Assembly (NCBI GenBank): GCA_028564705.1
Contig: JAPXFQ010000996.1
Span: 62,001-126,000 of the forward strand
Direction: 5' to 3'
DNA from: Apricaphanius iberus
Lineage: Eukaryota > Chordata > Actinopteri > Cyprinodontiformes > Aphaniidae
DNA length: 64,000 nt
Every line of letters starts with the position of its first letter. Within the stretch, counting starts at the first letter, position 1. The notes below the pieces were generated by a model. That model was given only the letters and a program-made list of their open reading frames with translations. It made no database searches and was not told the DNA's origin. The translations under genes were made by a program, and so were the position numbers. Of the stretch, positions 1-13,500 are shown piece by piece.

Positions 1-380
1 CTGGCCTTGACCGGTCGGAGGGCTCGTGTCTAAGGATAAGGCTGTAAATCTTTTCTTTAAGGGAATTCCAGGGAGAGAGAGAGTGATGCCTGGAGATTCC
101 TCCTCTGCCTGTTACGTCTCCTGGGGAGTGGTGTCGATGTATTTCCAGAGTTTCATTTCAGAGGCGGTCAGTTCTCCTCGAAATTTGAGTTTGGTGTTCT
201 GCCCGTTCCACGTCTCGTTGAGGGAACGGTACTTGTCTGTGCTCCCTGATTGAGGCTGGACCGAAGCACGGGGCTGTCGAATTTCTGTTGTTGTTGCTCC
301 TTCGGCTGTATTGTCGTCTCATTGTTATATCCAGCATTGATGTCATAGTTTATCTCCAAACGGCGTAGTTTTTCTTCCAT
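1..380 (-). pseudogene. Coding-like scrap of unknown origin
   Basis: The minus strand shows two short overlapping protein-like stretches in different frames. One starts MEEKLRRLEINYDINAG at about 380; another reads KYRSLNETWNGQNTKLKF then LWKYIDTTPQET near 250-130, ending at a stop. The amino-acid composition looks real rather than random, and the frame change and stop suggest a decayed gene or retroelement piece cut by the window edge. I do not recognise the family. Confidence 0.3.
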
Positions 381-824
381 TTGCGTAATTTATTAAGTGA
401 ATGTATCATCACTTTGAAATTTTGTCTAAAAACTGGAATATTCAGGATTATTTTGTACGTTTTCCTTTAATAGATCATGTATATAATGATGACGATGATA
501 ATAATAGTAGAAATAATAATAATATGTTATAATAATAAACATAGGAATACTAATGTTGTTTTAACAGTCAATATAAAAATATTTATTCAGCCATTTTCAT
601 ATTTCAGGATTGAAGCATAGCCATGAATTTTGTGCAGGTAGCAGTATATCTATTTTTTCAATTACAGTGAAAAATATATTTTTATTTGGACTAGCTGAAT
701 ATATTCCCCTTTTGACTGTCTGAATAGTAGTAGTAATAATATACTAAATGATTGTAAGCAATTACACTGAAAAATGCCATTAGCCTATCATTAAATCTTA
801 TTTTCAAGTCACTATAAGCTGCCT
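381..824. other. AT-rich sequence without recognisable feature
   Basis: AT-rich DNA with short TAATAA-type runs. I see no coding sequence or clear repeat boundary. Confidence 0.5.
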
Positions 825-1350
825 GGATATTGTTGTGGCCCATGCTGAAACGCGTCTGCAAGGGACAGCTGTCTCAGTGCTGGGGAGCTCTCTTCTTCCT
901 TCTTTTGGCTCTGCTGCAGCTCAGAGTTTTGGTTGGAGTGTGTTTTAATATGCTTGTACAGGTTTGTGGTGTTGCCACAGTACCATATTTGGTTCCTGCA
1001 AACATTACAGGTTGCAGCGGTTTAGTCAAGGACTGTATAATAGCTCCAAACAGTGATCCTCTTTTGCTCTGCGTTTGCTCGGCTCGCCTCGCACTTAAGT
1101 AGAGTTGTGTGTTGCAGTGGAAGGGGGAGGGGCTTAGCGGTAGTGCAAGGGTGGGGGCTGAGTGAGATCTGAGCAGCAGCAGCAGGCAGTACGAGTGAAG
1201 GGAGAGAGGAGCGCTGGAGCGGCTGCTTGGAGTTGTACTGAGGAAAAAGTGAAACTTAAGGATCCATCTCATGATGCAGCTTTCGATCAATACTCAATAC
1301 CAACGTTAGATCGATACTATCGATATTTTAGATCGATCCAACAGCCCTAA
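825..1350 (-). pseudogene. hAT transposon relic with BED zinc finger and terminal sequence
   Basis: In minus sense a TAGGGCTGTTGGATCGATCT terminus lies at 1349-1330, typical of hAT terminal inverted repeats in fish. Downstream, around 1010-925, a degraded transposase N-terminus encodes CNVCRNQIWYCGNTTNLYKH then IKTH, a BED-type zinc finger (Cys-x2-Cys ... His-x3-4-His) that binds transposon ends. The reading frame is broken and the DDE core is missing, so the element is dead and truncated on its left side. Confidence 0.6.
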
Positions 1351-1711
1351 TCTTTGGGTCTGTTGTGTTTGTTAGTTCTGACTCAGGCGCAGACAGGCAG
1401 GTCTTTAGTGAAGGCATATTTTATTATCAGGTTTAGTTGGAGCAGAAGTTACAAGGAGCAACGTAGGCAGGTTGACAGGACACAAAACACAGGGGAGCAG
1501 TGAAGTGAACCCAGGAGCAAACAATGACAACATCCCGACAAAGACAGACACGTACAGAAGGGTTTAAATACTTTGGGAAGGGTAATCAAGAAATGGAGAA
1601 CACCTAGGAGCAGGGGAGGAAAACACAGGGGGGAACTAATAGCATGGCAGGTGAAAACAACTAGGACTGATTGACTGAACACAGACTGATGTGGAAGAAA
1701 TAAACAGGGAG
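1144..1711. repeat. Direct repeat copy A (~570 bp)
   Basis: This segment recurs at 3799-4366 in the same orientation at roughly 90% identity by eye. Both copies share the hAT-like terminal sequence, the TCTGACTCAGGCGCAGACAG block and the GAAATAAACAGG end. The two copies bracket a tandem-repeat core, as LTRs would. In minus sense the core meets copy A at a G-rich polypurine-like run (about 1755-1741) followed by TGTTATG, which is LTR-like. Confidence 0.7.
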
Positions 1712-1739
1712 GAAAGATTAAGTAGATGGATCATAACAG

Positions 1740-3700
1740 TACCCCCCCCCCCACCCCCAACCCGCCAAAGGTGCGCCTCGACAAACTAGGAACTTCAGGA
1801 CAGGGTGGGAGGAGGGGGTCCAGGACGGAGGGATGAAACCAAGTCCAACAGAAGACCGGTGACGTGGTGGCCGGCGGACTGGGTGCTGGAGAAGGGGACG
1901 AAGAACCAGCAGACAAGGAACCTTGAGATGAGGAGGCCGATGACGAAAAACCTTGAGACGAGGAGGCCAGTGACGAGGAACCATCAGACAAGGAACCTTG
2001 AGACGAGGAGGCAAGTGACGAGGAACCATCAGACGAGGAACCTTGAGACGAGGAGGCCAGTAACGAGGAACCTTGAGACGAGGAGGCCGGCAGCGAAGAA
2101 CCATCAGACGATGAAGCCAGCGGCGTGGAACCTTGAGGCTGGGAGGCTGGCGGCATGGAACCTTGAGCCTGGGAGGCCGGGGATGGGGAACCTTGAGCCT
2201 GGGAGGCAGGCGGCATGGAACCTTGTGGTGTGGATTGCGACGGATGAACCTTGTGGTGTGGATTGCGACGGAGATGAACCTTGTGGTGTGGATTAAACAG
2301 AGCTGATCCTAGTGGTGTGGATTTCGACGGAGCTGAAACTTGTGCTGCGGATGACGACAGAGCAGAACCTTGTGCTGTGGATGTCGACAGAGCTGTACCT
2401 TGTGGCCTTGACAATGGAGCTGAACCATGTGGTTCAGAGTATAACGGAGCTTGACCTGGAGGCGTTGAGTCAGCAGACTGGAGTTCTGCTGAAGCAAGCT
2501 GGAGTGCTGCTGAAGTAGGCTGGAGTGCTGCTGAAGCAGGCTGGAATTCTGCTGAGGGTGAAGCAGGTTAGTGAACTGCTGGGGCTGACAGAGCTTAACC
2601 TTGTAGCTTGGAATGTGGTTGAGTTGAACCTTGCGGCATGGAGTCTGGCAGAGCTGAACCTTGCAGTTTGGAGTCTGGTGGAGCGTGACCTTGTGGCTTG
2701 GAATGCGACGGAGCTTGTGAACTGTTGATCGGCGAAGCTAAAACCTGAGCTCAGGCGGAAGCTGAAGCAGGCTGGATTGAGGCACTGGCTGTGGAGGCAT
2801 TTCCGCCTGGACACCTTCAGAGGCAACAGGAAGCAGATGCGTGTCCGACTGGACACCTTCGGGGGCGACAGGAAGCAGAGGCGTGTTCCACTGAACACCC
2901 TCGGAGGAATCAGGAACCTGAGGCGAATCCATCTGGACACCTTCGGGGGCGACAGGAAGCAGAGGGGTGTTCTCCTAAACCCCCCAGAGGAGTCTTGGAG
3001 CTGGGGCGTGTTCTCTAAAACACCTTGCTGGCAGCCGCTGGAAGGAGCTGCGGCCTGCTGCTGGCAGCCTCTGGAAGGAGCTGCGGCCTGCTGCTGGCAG
3101 CCGCTGGAGCCTGCTGGAGATCTGCTGGCTCAGATCCATAGGAGATGTCCGCTGACTTGCACCCTGCACTGGTTTCTGGAACCGTCAGGAGAGTTGTCTC
3201 TGGAACCATCAGGAGAGTATTCTCTGGAACCGTCAGGACAGTCCTCTCTGGAACCGTCAGAGGAACCGTCAGAGGAACCATCTCTGGAACCGTCAGAGGA
3301 ACGTGAGCGGGTTCTGGACCACACTCTGGAGACCTGGGGCCTACAGAGCATGCTGGAGTCTCGGGGCCTGCAGAACACAGTGGAGTCTCTGGGCCTGGGC
3401 GGAGCTCTTGAGTTCCAGGCTGGAAACAGGCTGAAACAGGTCGTGGTGGCTGGAAACTGGCTGCTGAGGGGAGTTTCACTGGCTGAGAGACTGCTGAACG
3501 TAACGCTGAAGTGGGTAAGGAGGCGGACCCGTGACTGGCTTCTGACTGCTGGAGTAAGCGGCAGGAGGTTCATCACAGCTGGGAGCAACCTCGAGAGAAG
3601 TGGCGAGAGCGGTGGCTGGACCCTCCTGGGAAGTTATGGCAGCAGTCTTTCGGTGCCTTCCTCGCTAATGTCGAGAGGCTGACTGTGGAGGGAGAGGCTG
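1740..3700. repeat. Degenerate tandem-repeat array between the direct repeats
   Basis: The array is made of successive blocks of short imperfect repeats: about 30 bp around 1910-2230 (GAACCTTGAGACGAGGAGGC), 30-33 bp at 2220-2720 (GAGCTGAACCTTGTGG), 21 bp at 2480-2560, 33 bp at 3020-3110, and 21-30 bp at 3170-3305 (CTGGAACCGTCAGGAGAG). Unit lengths are mostly multiples of three, so frames stay open on both strands, with Ser/Gln/Gly or Asp/Gly/Ser repeats. I see no conserved domain and do not call a gene. Confidence 0.75.
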
Positions 3701-3798
3701 ATCTATCCCAAGCCAGTTTTACTCAATCCGGAAGGGTATAGTGCCAATCTGGATCCCCAAAAAGGTGAGCTGTTTGTGAGTCTTTTTGTTCGGGTTGT

Positions 3799-4366
3799 GC
3801 AAGGGTGGGGGCTGAGTGAGATCTGTGCAGCAGCAGCAGGCAGCACAAGTGAAGGGAGAGAGGAGCGCTGGAGCGGCCGCTTGGAGTTGTACTGAGGAAA
3901 AAGTGAAACTTAAGGATCCATCTCATCATGCAGCTTTCGATCAATTCTCAATACCAACGTTAGATCAATACTATCGATATTTTAGATCGATCCACACAGC
4001 CCTAATCTCTGGGTCTGTTGTGTTTGTTAGTTCTGACTCAGGCGCAGACAGGCAGGTCTTTAGTGAAGGCATATTTTTATATTAGTTTAGTTGCAGCAGA
4101 ACTTACAAGGAGTAACATAGCCTGGTTGACAGGAGAAAAAACACGGGCGAGCAGCGAAGTGAACCCAGGAGCAAACAGTGACAACAACCTGACAAAGACA
4201 GACAGATACAGAAGGGTTTAAATACTGTGGGAAGAGTAATCAAGAAATGGTGAACACCTGGGAGCAGGGGAGGAAAACACAGGGAGGACTAAAAGGCGGC
4301 AGGTGAAAACAACTACGACTGAATGACTGAACACAGACTGATGTGGAAGAAATAAACAGGTAGGAA
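3799..4366. repeat. Direct repeat copy B (~570 bp)
   Basis: This is the second copy of the repeat at 1144-1711, including the hAT-like terminus (CAGCCCT at 3998-4004). Homology stops at about 3799 on the left, where copy A continues into the BED-finger region, and at about 4366 on the right, where the LTR-like TGTTATG start is absent. Confidence 0.7.
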
Positions 4367-4984
4367 AGAATGACAAAGACAGAGACGGATCTGGCACCAA
4401 ACTGGTTCCAGCTCTCCCCAGTAGGTATCTGAACAGTATTCACTGGAGAAAGGATGCCCAGTAGACTGGGATAACAGTAGACCTTTGGCCGCTCCCCCAC
4501 TGGCTGAAACAGATGTGGGAGAGAAGCTCACTGGACGTGGAGGAGCTGCTATGTCAGTCAGATGGTCCTTGGTAGCAGGAGCCAAGGTCCAACCAAGGAT
4601 TACAGTTTCCAAGTCTAGTTAGGCTTTTAGGATCTTATACAGATCAGATACTCTTCTCACAATCTTCTTGGGCATGAGGACGCAACTTTTACAACTGAAC
4701 GGGAGGTGAGATGTGCCATAGACTGGGTCTGGTGGTGGAGCCTGCTGCTGCTGCTCAAGATAGCACTGTAATGAAACGACTGTGTCATGTTTCCATTATA
4801 AGCGTTCACTCTGGAAGGGTTTTCTAAAAAAAATGTGATCTTGGTGAAACCTGGAGATGCTCCAGACAGAATTAGACACTATAAGCACAGCCATCTGAAC
4901 CAGACACTAAGTATGAAGTTTCACATATTAACTGTAACTTTTTGCAGTTATAATTTGTTCACAGCATTGTGAAAAAGCAAGTTA
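4367..4984. other. Gene-free stretch
   Basis: No coding sequence, RNA gene or clear repeat boundary was seen. A short CTG run lies near 4740. Confidence 0.45.
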
Positions 4985-6598
4985 CAAACTTATCAGAATC
5001 AGAATCAGTTTATTGGCCAAGTATGTCACATACAAGGAATTTGACTCCGGCAAACTTTTTCCTCCAGTACAGAACTTGAATAAGTGAAATAGAAAAAAAG
5101 AAAAAAAAAGAAAAATATGAACAAAAATAAGTAAAAATACAAATAAATATCAGATCGTAAATAATAAAGGATAATATATACACCAAGCCGGGGTTATTTT
5201 ACAGTGAGTATGTACAGAAGTGCAGAGTTATAGTTTATTGTTATGTGAGTGCACTCACACACTGTGACTAGACAGAGTTCGTCAGAGCGACAGCCTGGGG
5301 GAAAAAACTGTTTTTGTGTCGGGTGGTTTTGGCGTACAACGCTCTGTAACGCCGACCTGAGGGGAGGAGCCTAAACAGATTGTGGCCAGGGTGTGAGGGG
5401 TCAGTGGTGATTTTCCTGGCCCGCTTCCTGACCCTGGCCCGGAATAGGTCCTGAATGGAGGGAAGATCGGTTCCTATGATCCTCTCTGCAGTCCTGACTG
5501 TTCTCTGCAGTCTGTCCTTGTCTTGCCTGGTGGCGGATCCGAACCAGACAGAGATGGATGAGGTCAGGACAGACTGGACTATTGCTGTGTAGAAGATGAT
5601 CAGCAGCTCCTGGGGCAGGTTGAACTTCCTGAGCTGACGCAGAAAGTACAGCCTTTGCTGGGCCTTTTTCCTTATTATGTTGATGTGTGAGGTCCACTTC
5701 AGGTCCCGTGTGATGGTGGATCCTAGGAACCTGAAAGACTCCACTGTGGGGACTGGCTTGTTGAGGATCATGAGAGGAGATGTTGATGGTGGTCTCTTCC
5801 TGAAGTCCACTGTCATCTCCACAGTTTTGAGCGGGTTTAGCTCCAGGTGGTTCTGACTGCACCAGAGAACCAGCTGTTCCACTTCCTTTCTGTACACAGA
5901 CTCGTCGCCGTCGCGGATGAGTCCAATGACGGTGGTGTCATCTGCAAACTTCAGGAGTTTCACAGAAGGGTCCCTCGACGTGCAGTCAGTGGTGTAAAGG
6001 GAGAAGAGCAGTGGGGAGAGAACACATCCCTGGGGGGCGCCGATGCTGAGGGAACGGGAGCTGGATGTGAACTTACCCAGTTTCACCTGCTGCCTCCTGT
6101 CAGTCAGGAAACTGGTAATCCACTGACAGGTGGAGGGAGGCACGGTGAGCTGGGACAGTTTTTGGTGGAGGAGCTCTGGTACAATGGTGTTAAACGCAGA
6201 GCTGAAGTCCACAAACAGGACCCGAGCGTAGGTACCTGCAGAGTCTAGGTGGTGCAGGATGTAGTGTAGAGCCATGTTGACGGCATCATCCACTGACCTG
6301 TTTGATCTGTAGGCGAACTGCAGGGGGTCTAGCAGGGGATCTGTGATGTCCTTCAGGTGGGTCAGTACCAGACGCTCAAAGGATTTCATGACCACAGATG
6401 TTAGGGCAACTGGTCTGTAGTCATTTAATCCAGTGACTGGGGACTTCTTGGGAACCGGTATGATGGTGGAGCGTTTGAGGCAGGAGGGGACCTCACACAG
6501 CTCCAGGGAGTTATTGAAGATCTGGGTGAAGATGGGAGCCAGCTGGTCAGCACAGAATTTCAGAGAGGCTGGGGCAGGGCATATTAAGAACAAACATA
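4985..6598 (-). mobile_element. 5'-truncated CR1/Rex1-like LINE with open reverse-transcriptase frame
   Basis: The minus strand encodes about 441 uninterrupted residues (6593-5268). They include reverse-transcriptase blocks [52 protein letters not shown] and the catalytic KLLKFADDT motif (Asp-Asp at 5942-5937), then the C-terminal thumb region. The endonuclease and N-terminal RT are missing, as in most LINE copies. The 3' end carries the tail repeat ending at about 4994 (plus-strand CAGAATCAGAATCAG). Similar 9-base strings (ACAAACTTA at 4984, ACAAACATA at 6590) may be the target-site duplication. The family name is from memory of fish elements. Confidence 0.85.
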
Positions 6599-7854
6599 AG
6601 AAACATTATCTGGGTAAAGCCGCACAACTATAAACTATCATTGGTGGATGAGATTAACCTAGGAAAAAAATCAGAGAGAAATGTATAAAATTGTACGTTT
6701 TTGACAAGTAGTTCAACATTTTAGTATGTAATGAATCAAAAGAATCAAACAAGGGCTGTTAAACTATAGGAAATGGCTATTCAGTATTTTCAAGCAAAAT
6801 TTGTTTTCACTGACATGGAATAAACATATGATGCTGTTATACAACAGCAGAGAAATCTATGGAAGCAGTTAATGCTTATTTCCAAAAGGATTTGATATTT
6901 GTTGGCAAGATCAAGAAGTTGATCCGATGATGGGAAGAAAGGACTAAATGTTGTGAAGGTTGAACTAACAGTTATGAAAATTTGAGTTTGATCAGAGAAA
7001 TGGACCAAAGAAATGTAAATAAAGATTATAATAAGCTCCTCCCACTTAATTTTCCTTAGGAAAACAAAACTTATAATATAATAGAAAAGAAAACTTTATA
7101 TGCCTGACACATAAAAGGTTACAGAAATGTGTCTTCATCATCATCTTTACACACATATACAAAACTTTAGAGGACATTTTTTGCGTTAAAAAGTACCGAC
7201 TGAATGACAACATAGGAATCGGGTAAGGGTGGGGTTCGAGAGGTCTGTGCTATCTGAGTAATTTTCTAGTTCTCTGCTGCTGTGGGAGCCTTTTGGCGCT
7301 GTTCAGTGACATCACTGGTCATGATAATGATGTCTTAGCTAATTCCTTAAAGTGCCAGTTTTATATGGCGACATAACTGCTGAGAGGAGCGGGCCAACAG
7401 ATTTAACCCGATAGAAGAGAGCCCAGTATAATTGCCCCCAAGCTTTGATCATGGAAACAGGCTAAAAGTCAGACTACTTTCACCAATTGGCTAGACCTCT
7501 CTTGAATTAGGTCAGTCACTTTAAATGGGGTGAATAATAATATATTCACTTATTTTATGGGAAATATATTTATATGTTTGTCATTATTTGGTAGAAATTT
7601 GTTTTTATTTTGACATTAAAGGCTGATTCTTTGATCATGATTGCTTTGAAATCCAAAGTGATGAATACTTTTTTATAGACACTGTGAATTAAAGAATGCA
7701 GTAAATGGATGCTGAAGTGTTCGATGCACAGAGTGAGTGAGAGCCAATGGTGGGAAACAAATCACACTGCATCCCAAAAGAATGGAGGCATGTTCTGTAG
7801 ACTGACAAATCATGCCTGGAATATATTCGAGCAGAAACTGTGAGCCACACCATC
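6599..7854. other. AT-rich gene-free stretch with a dispersed repeat piece
   Basis: Nothing coding was seen. The segment 7265-7355 (CTGCTGCTGTGGGAGCC...) is related to 62938-63035, so it belongs to an unidentified dispersed repeat. Confidence 0.45.
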
Positions 7855-7857
7855 TTA

Positions 7858-8373
7858 AGCTTGATTTATGCTTGACGATGAACATTCCGCACGGAAATGA
7901 GACGTGCGGAGCCGGCCGAGTCGCCTTCTAGCAGCATTTATACTTTTTGCGGCTTGTCCCTGCTGAGAATCAATATTCTTGAAGACTGTAGGGGGCAGCG
8001 TAGGGCTCTATGGCATGCATACAACACTACACCATAGTAGAAGTAGTAATTGTGTTGTTTACAAGATGGCAACACCCATGAGCTTAAACAAAGCAGAACT
8101 TTTATGCTGTTTGCTTAGGAAAAAAGACGAAAAAGGAGACGGTCCACTCGTCCATTAAAACACAGTTGATCACAGTGATCTCTATCAGCCAAATCATAAA
8201 AATGTCTGTATTTACAAACCTCCGGTGTGGTCTCCGCGCGGGACCACGTTGTTACAAAATTTCCTAGGTGCGCGGTGCGAAAATTTGGGTCTCCACGATG
8301 GCCACGCGGAGAGGCGTCGTTGCTGAAATGACGTAATTTGGACCACGCGGATGCGTCAAGCATAAACCAAGCT
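7858..8373. mobile_element. PIF/Harbinger-type MITE (516 bp)
   Basis: The left end AGCTTGATTTATGCTTGACG is the near-perfect inverted complement of the right end CGTCAAGCATAAACCAAGCT. Both are flanked by the 3-bp duplication TTA (7855-7857 and 8374-8376). A TTA/TWA duplication with such termini is the signature of Harbinger elements. There is no transposase, so it is non-autonomous. Confidence 0.85.
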
Positions 8374-8662
8374 TTATCCAACATCAGTGTCTGACCTTAC
8401 AAATGCTTTCCTGGAAGAATGGTAAAAGAAACACTTCTAACCCTGCTGTCTAGTCCAGAAGACATGAAGCTGGGAGGTGGTGTTAAGCTTTAAAAACCTT
8501 GCACATTGTTTAAACTTGAGAGATGCCAGGCAGCTGATTGTTTAAGCATTTAGAACTGGTGATACATATTCTCTGCAGGGCTCAGTTCAGCTGGGAGAAG
8601 GCAGTGATTTCACAATGACAACATGTTTTATAGAAAACAATGTGTTGATTGGTGAGTCCATA

Positions 8663-10225
<1,563 letters not shown>

Positions 10226-10554
10226 TATGATCACATGACCTGTTCCTGTCCTAATTAGATCATTATAGACACATTACGATATCAGTGCGGACTATTCAGA
10301 GCCAAATATTCCTCATACTCCACGTATGTGTGCCTAGGGGTGTTAGTGTGTGTGTGAGCCCTGTGTGTGTGTGTGTGCCTTTGTGAGCCAGAGTGCGTTT
10401 CTGTGTGTCATTATCAGGCCTGGTCCAGCACTGATTGCTGTATCACATCATGACATGCTGACCCATACAGTGATGTCCAGACAACCCCCCCCCCCCCCCC
10501 CCTTCAAGTTTACATGTGTGGAGCTATAGGTGTATAAATCATACAGAAACACAA
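10226..10554. repeat. Simple repeats downstream of the myt1 3' end
   Basis: A short TG-rich microsatellite (10349-10375) and a C homopolymer of about 17 bases (10486-10502). No gene. Confidence 0.7.
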
Positions 10555-13500
10555 ATGCTCTGGTCTATGAGCTTTATTTGGATTTTTTTAGAACATTTAA
10601 AATGGTTCATACCCTCACAATAACTGACGTCACTTTATAACACTTACACAGAAACAGGGAACATATTACAAGTACACAAACACACATCCACAAACTTGTC
10701 TGATCTACAGTGTTTTATCCCCTCCCCCCAAAAAAAGGTTAAAGAAACGCATGAATCCCTAAGAACACACAGCCAAGGCCTGTCCCACTTTACAAAACGG
10801 TGCAGTAGCAAAGGAACAACCACGTCTACAAAAGTAACTAAAATAATCACACATTCTATAGTAATGGAAGTGCTTGTACCTCTGGAAGTTTTGTACTATT
10901 TTTTTCTCTTAAAGGATTCAACATCAGTGTCTAGAAAATCACCAGTAAAAATAGCTCATCTCTGTAAAAATGTGCTAGCAGGACAACCCTTGGCTGTGGA
11001 GTTTTTGTTGTTTATTTTGTTTTGATATTTTTTTTCTCTGTCACAAACTATTCCTCATTTTTATCATCATTATTAGTTTTGAAACCATTTCAACTTTGAT
11101 ACAACAACAATAACACTGTTTCGTCTGAATACAAATATGTACAGAAACGTTCCACTTATGTCAAAATAATGCCCTGCACTCACGACTGCCGATCTTCAGA
11201 AACTGTCCGTGCAGTTTTGGTACCTGAATCGACACAATGAGATCACAGTTTCTTTGGGTTCCCTCTGGTAACCAGAACGCTCACTCTGTCTGCGCTGGAC
11301 AGAAGGAGACACTCTATTCCGCAGAGTAAACCCCCCCAATATCCCACCCCACCCATTTCCCCCTGAAGCTCAGACATCTGGATCAGGACCGAGGATGTTC
11401 CGCTGTATTAGAAACGGGTGTAAACATACCATATGCTGACATGAGTGGAGGGAGAAAGGCACACATGATAAGACCACACATATCTGAGAACTAACAGCAG
11501 GGAGGGGGGAGAAGATGGGGTTTCTTTTGGTTTTGTCATATTTTGGACAGCCAGATGAAAAAGTGCCGCTCAGCTTCTTTTTCTCTTCTTACATCACCCC
11601 TTCATGCTCACATTTGGATTTTGGTGTCGACTGAATTCCCTGAAAAGTGTCATTAGATCAAATAAAACGGAGGAAGGTGGGGGGCAAGAAGAAGTGAGCC
11701 CCGTTTAGTTAAATGTTCCTGTTCGGATCAGAACAATAAGACTGACTCCATCACTTGATACTTTTATGTAAATAGGAAAACATACAGTGTGTGGGTGCAG
11801 GACCGACCGTGGGCTGAGTTTGCTTTCTTAACTGGCTTTCTTTTTCTTTTTTTTCTTAAAACACTGCTTTCATGGCCTCAGTGTTCTTCATTTACATACC
11901 TCAGTAGACAATTTCATCAAGCAGTTTAAAAGGGGTCATGCCATAACAAATAGGTTAGGAGAATATTCACAGCCTTAACACTCTCAGGGTAGGAGTCTTG
12001 TGCATTTCAAGAAGAAAAATACACTACTTTGTTAACCAAATGCATCCAAACTATCTTTTCTGAGGAAAGATGTGAGGAAGACGGGGTGAGGGGGGGGACT
12101 GGAGCAACCGGGCTTTGGGAGGAGGGCTAAAAAGTCAGGAAAAGCTTCAACATTCTTTTGAGTGACGTCCACATATTTATGCAACAAACGCCTCCTCCGA
12201 CAACAAAAAGGGAGGTTGTGCAGCCCGGCAAATCAATTTTCCACTCCCACGCACTGGTCTCATTTCACACGAGGCCTTGATCCAGCCGCTGCTATCGCCT
12301 CGAGCCGCGGCTGACTGATCGACCTGTGGCGATGCTCTGCTCTGCCTCGGGTCACCTGAGAACCAAACACTCCTTTCCCACCAATCCCTTTCAGTTTTCC
12401 AGTTCGGAAAATAATTAGAAAAATCCTTTTAATTTCTCAAAACTCACAGAGAGCATTGTTAAAAACCAGGAACACAGAGGAAATCTCCTGATCTCAGATC
12501 TGTCCTCCTGTCTCGACTTCAAATGCTGGCATCTTCGACGGTTATTCAGAAAGTGCACATTCTACGCTGGCTAAGAGCACATTTACAACATGCCTTGGAC
12601 ATCAGTTACACAGGGGAATGGTTTCACCCAAAGGCAGGTGTCACTAACATCTCCTACTGGTTTGTTTAACATGAAAGAGCTCAGAGTGAGCAGGCCTTTA
12701 CCATGAACAACACGCAAGAAGAATATTCATAAACTGCACCATGTCGCTGAACACTATGTGCAGAACATGATTCATGAGGCATCATCTTTTCTAACTATAC
12801 ATGAACTCACATGACACTTAGGGTTCAGCCGTAAACTGGCAGCTGATGGTTTGCACACCTTTAGGCCAAAGACGTACAGGTGGACGGGGGACCAGGGGAC
12901 AGGGACGGACGGGAACCAAAGTACTGTTACACTACCAGCAACGACTTCAGCTTGACTGAATGTTTAAAGCCACAGTTGAGCAGGTCTAAGTGATATTAAA
13001 GAAGGAGCCACTGCCTCCTCACGACGACGCACCCTAACATCTCGCCTGAACAGCTTCTGATAATACAAGACAAGAAGTCAACAGTTACACTGGAAAAATA
13101 TATGTATGTTTATATTCATATATATAGCATCTTTAAAATCTATTTGTACAGAATGTATATATAGTGTACTTACGGCCATCTTGGCAGAGAAATAAAGGCA
13201 TTTTGATACAATCTGCGTTCTCTCTGGCTGCCCTGGTCGTCCCGGGCAACCAGACATTCTTACATTGCAGAGACGCAGAGAATCAGGAAAAAAGTAAGTT
13301 GTCCTTTTTTCTCCTTTTGTTTTCTTCTTTTTAAATCAGTGGCACTTTGTGCATCAAAAAAATTAAAATCTAGAGTAAGGCTACAAGGGTGTGTATGTTA
13401 GAAATTAGTCAAAGATAGAAAGGACCTTAGTGTCTCGTCCAGAGTTTGGATATGTCGCTGTGTATTGTAGAATCATGCATCCAGGCTAAAACACGGCTGG

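Noticed and set aside
2777..3682. 301-codon open frame on the plus strand
   Set aside because: It lies wholly within the tandem-repeat array; repeats of 3n length keep several frames open, and no domain is visible.
10696..11025. 109-codon open frame on the plus strand
   Set aside because: Low-complexity composition, no recognisable motif, and it lies in the probable myt1 3' UTR on the other strand.
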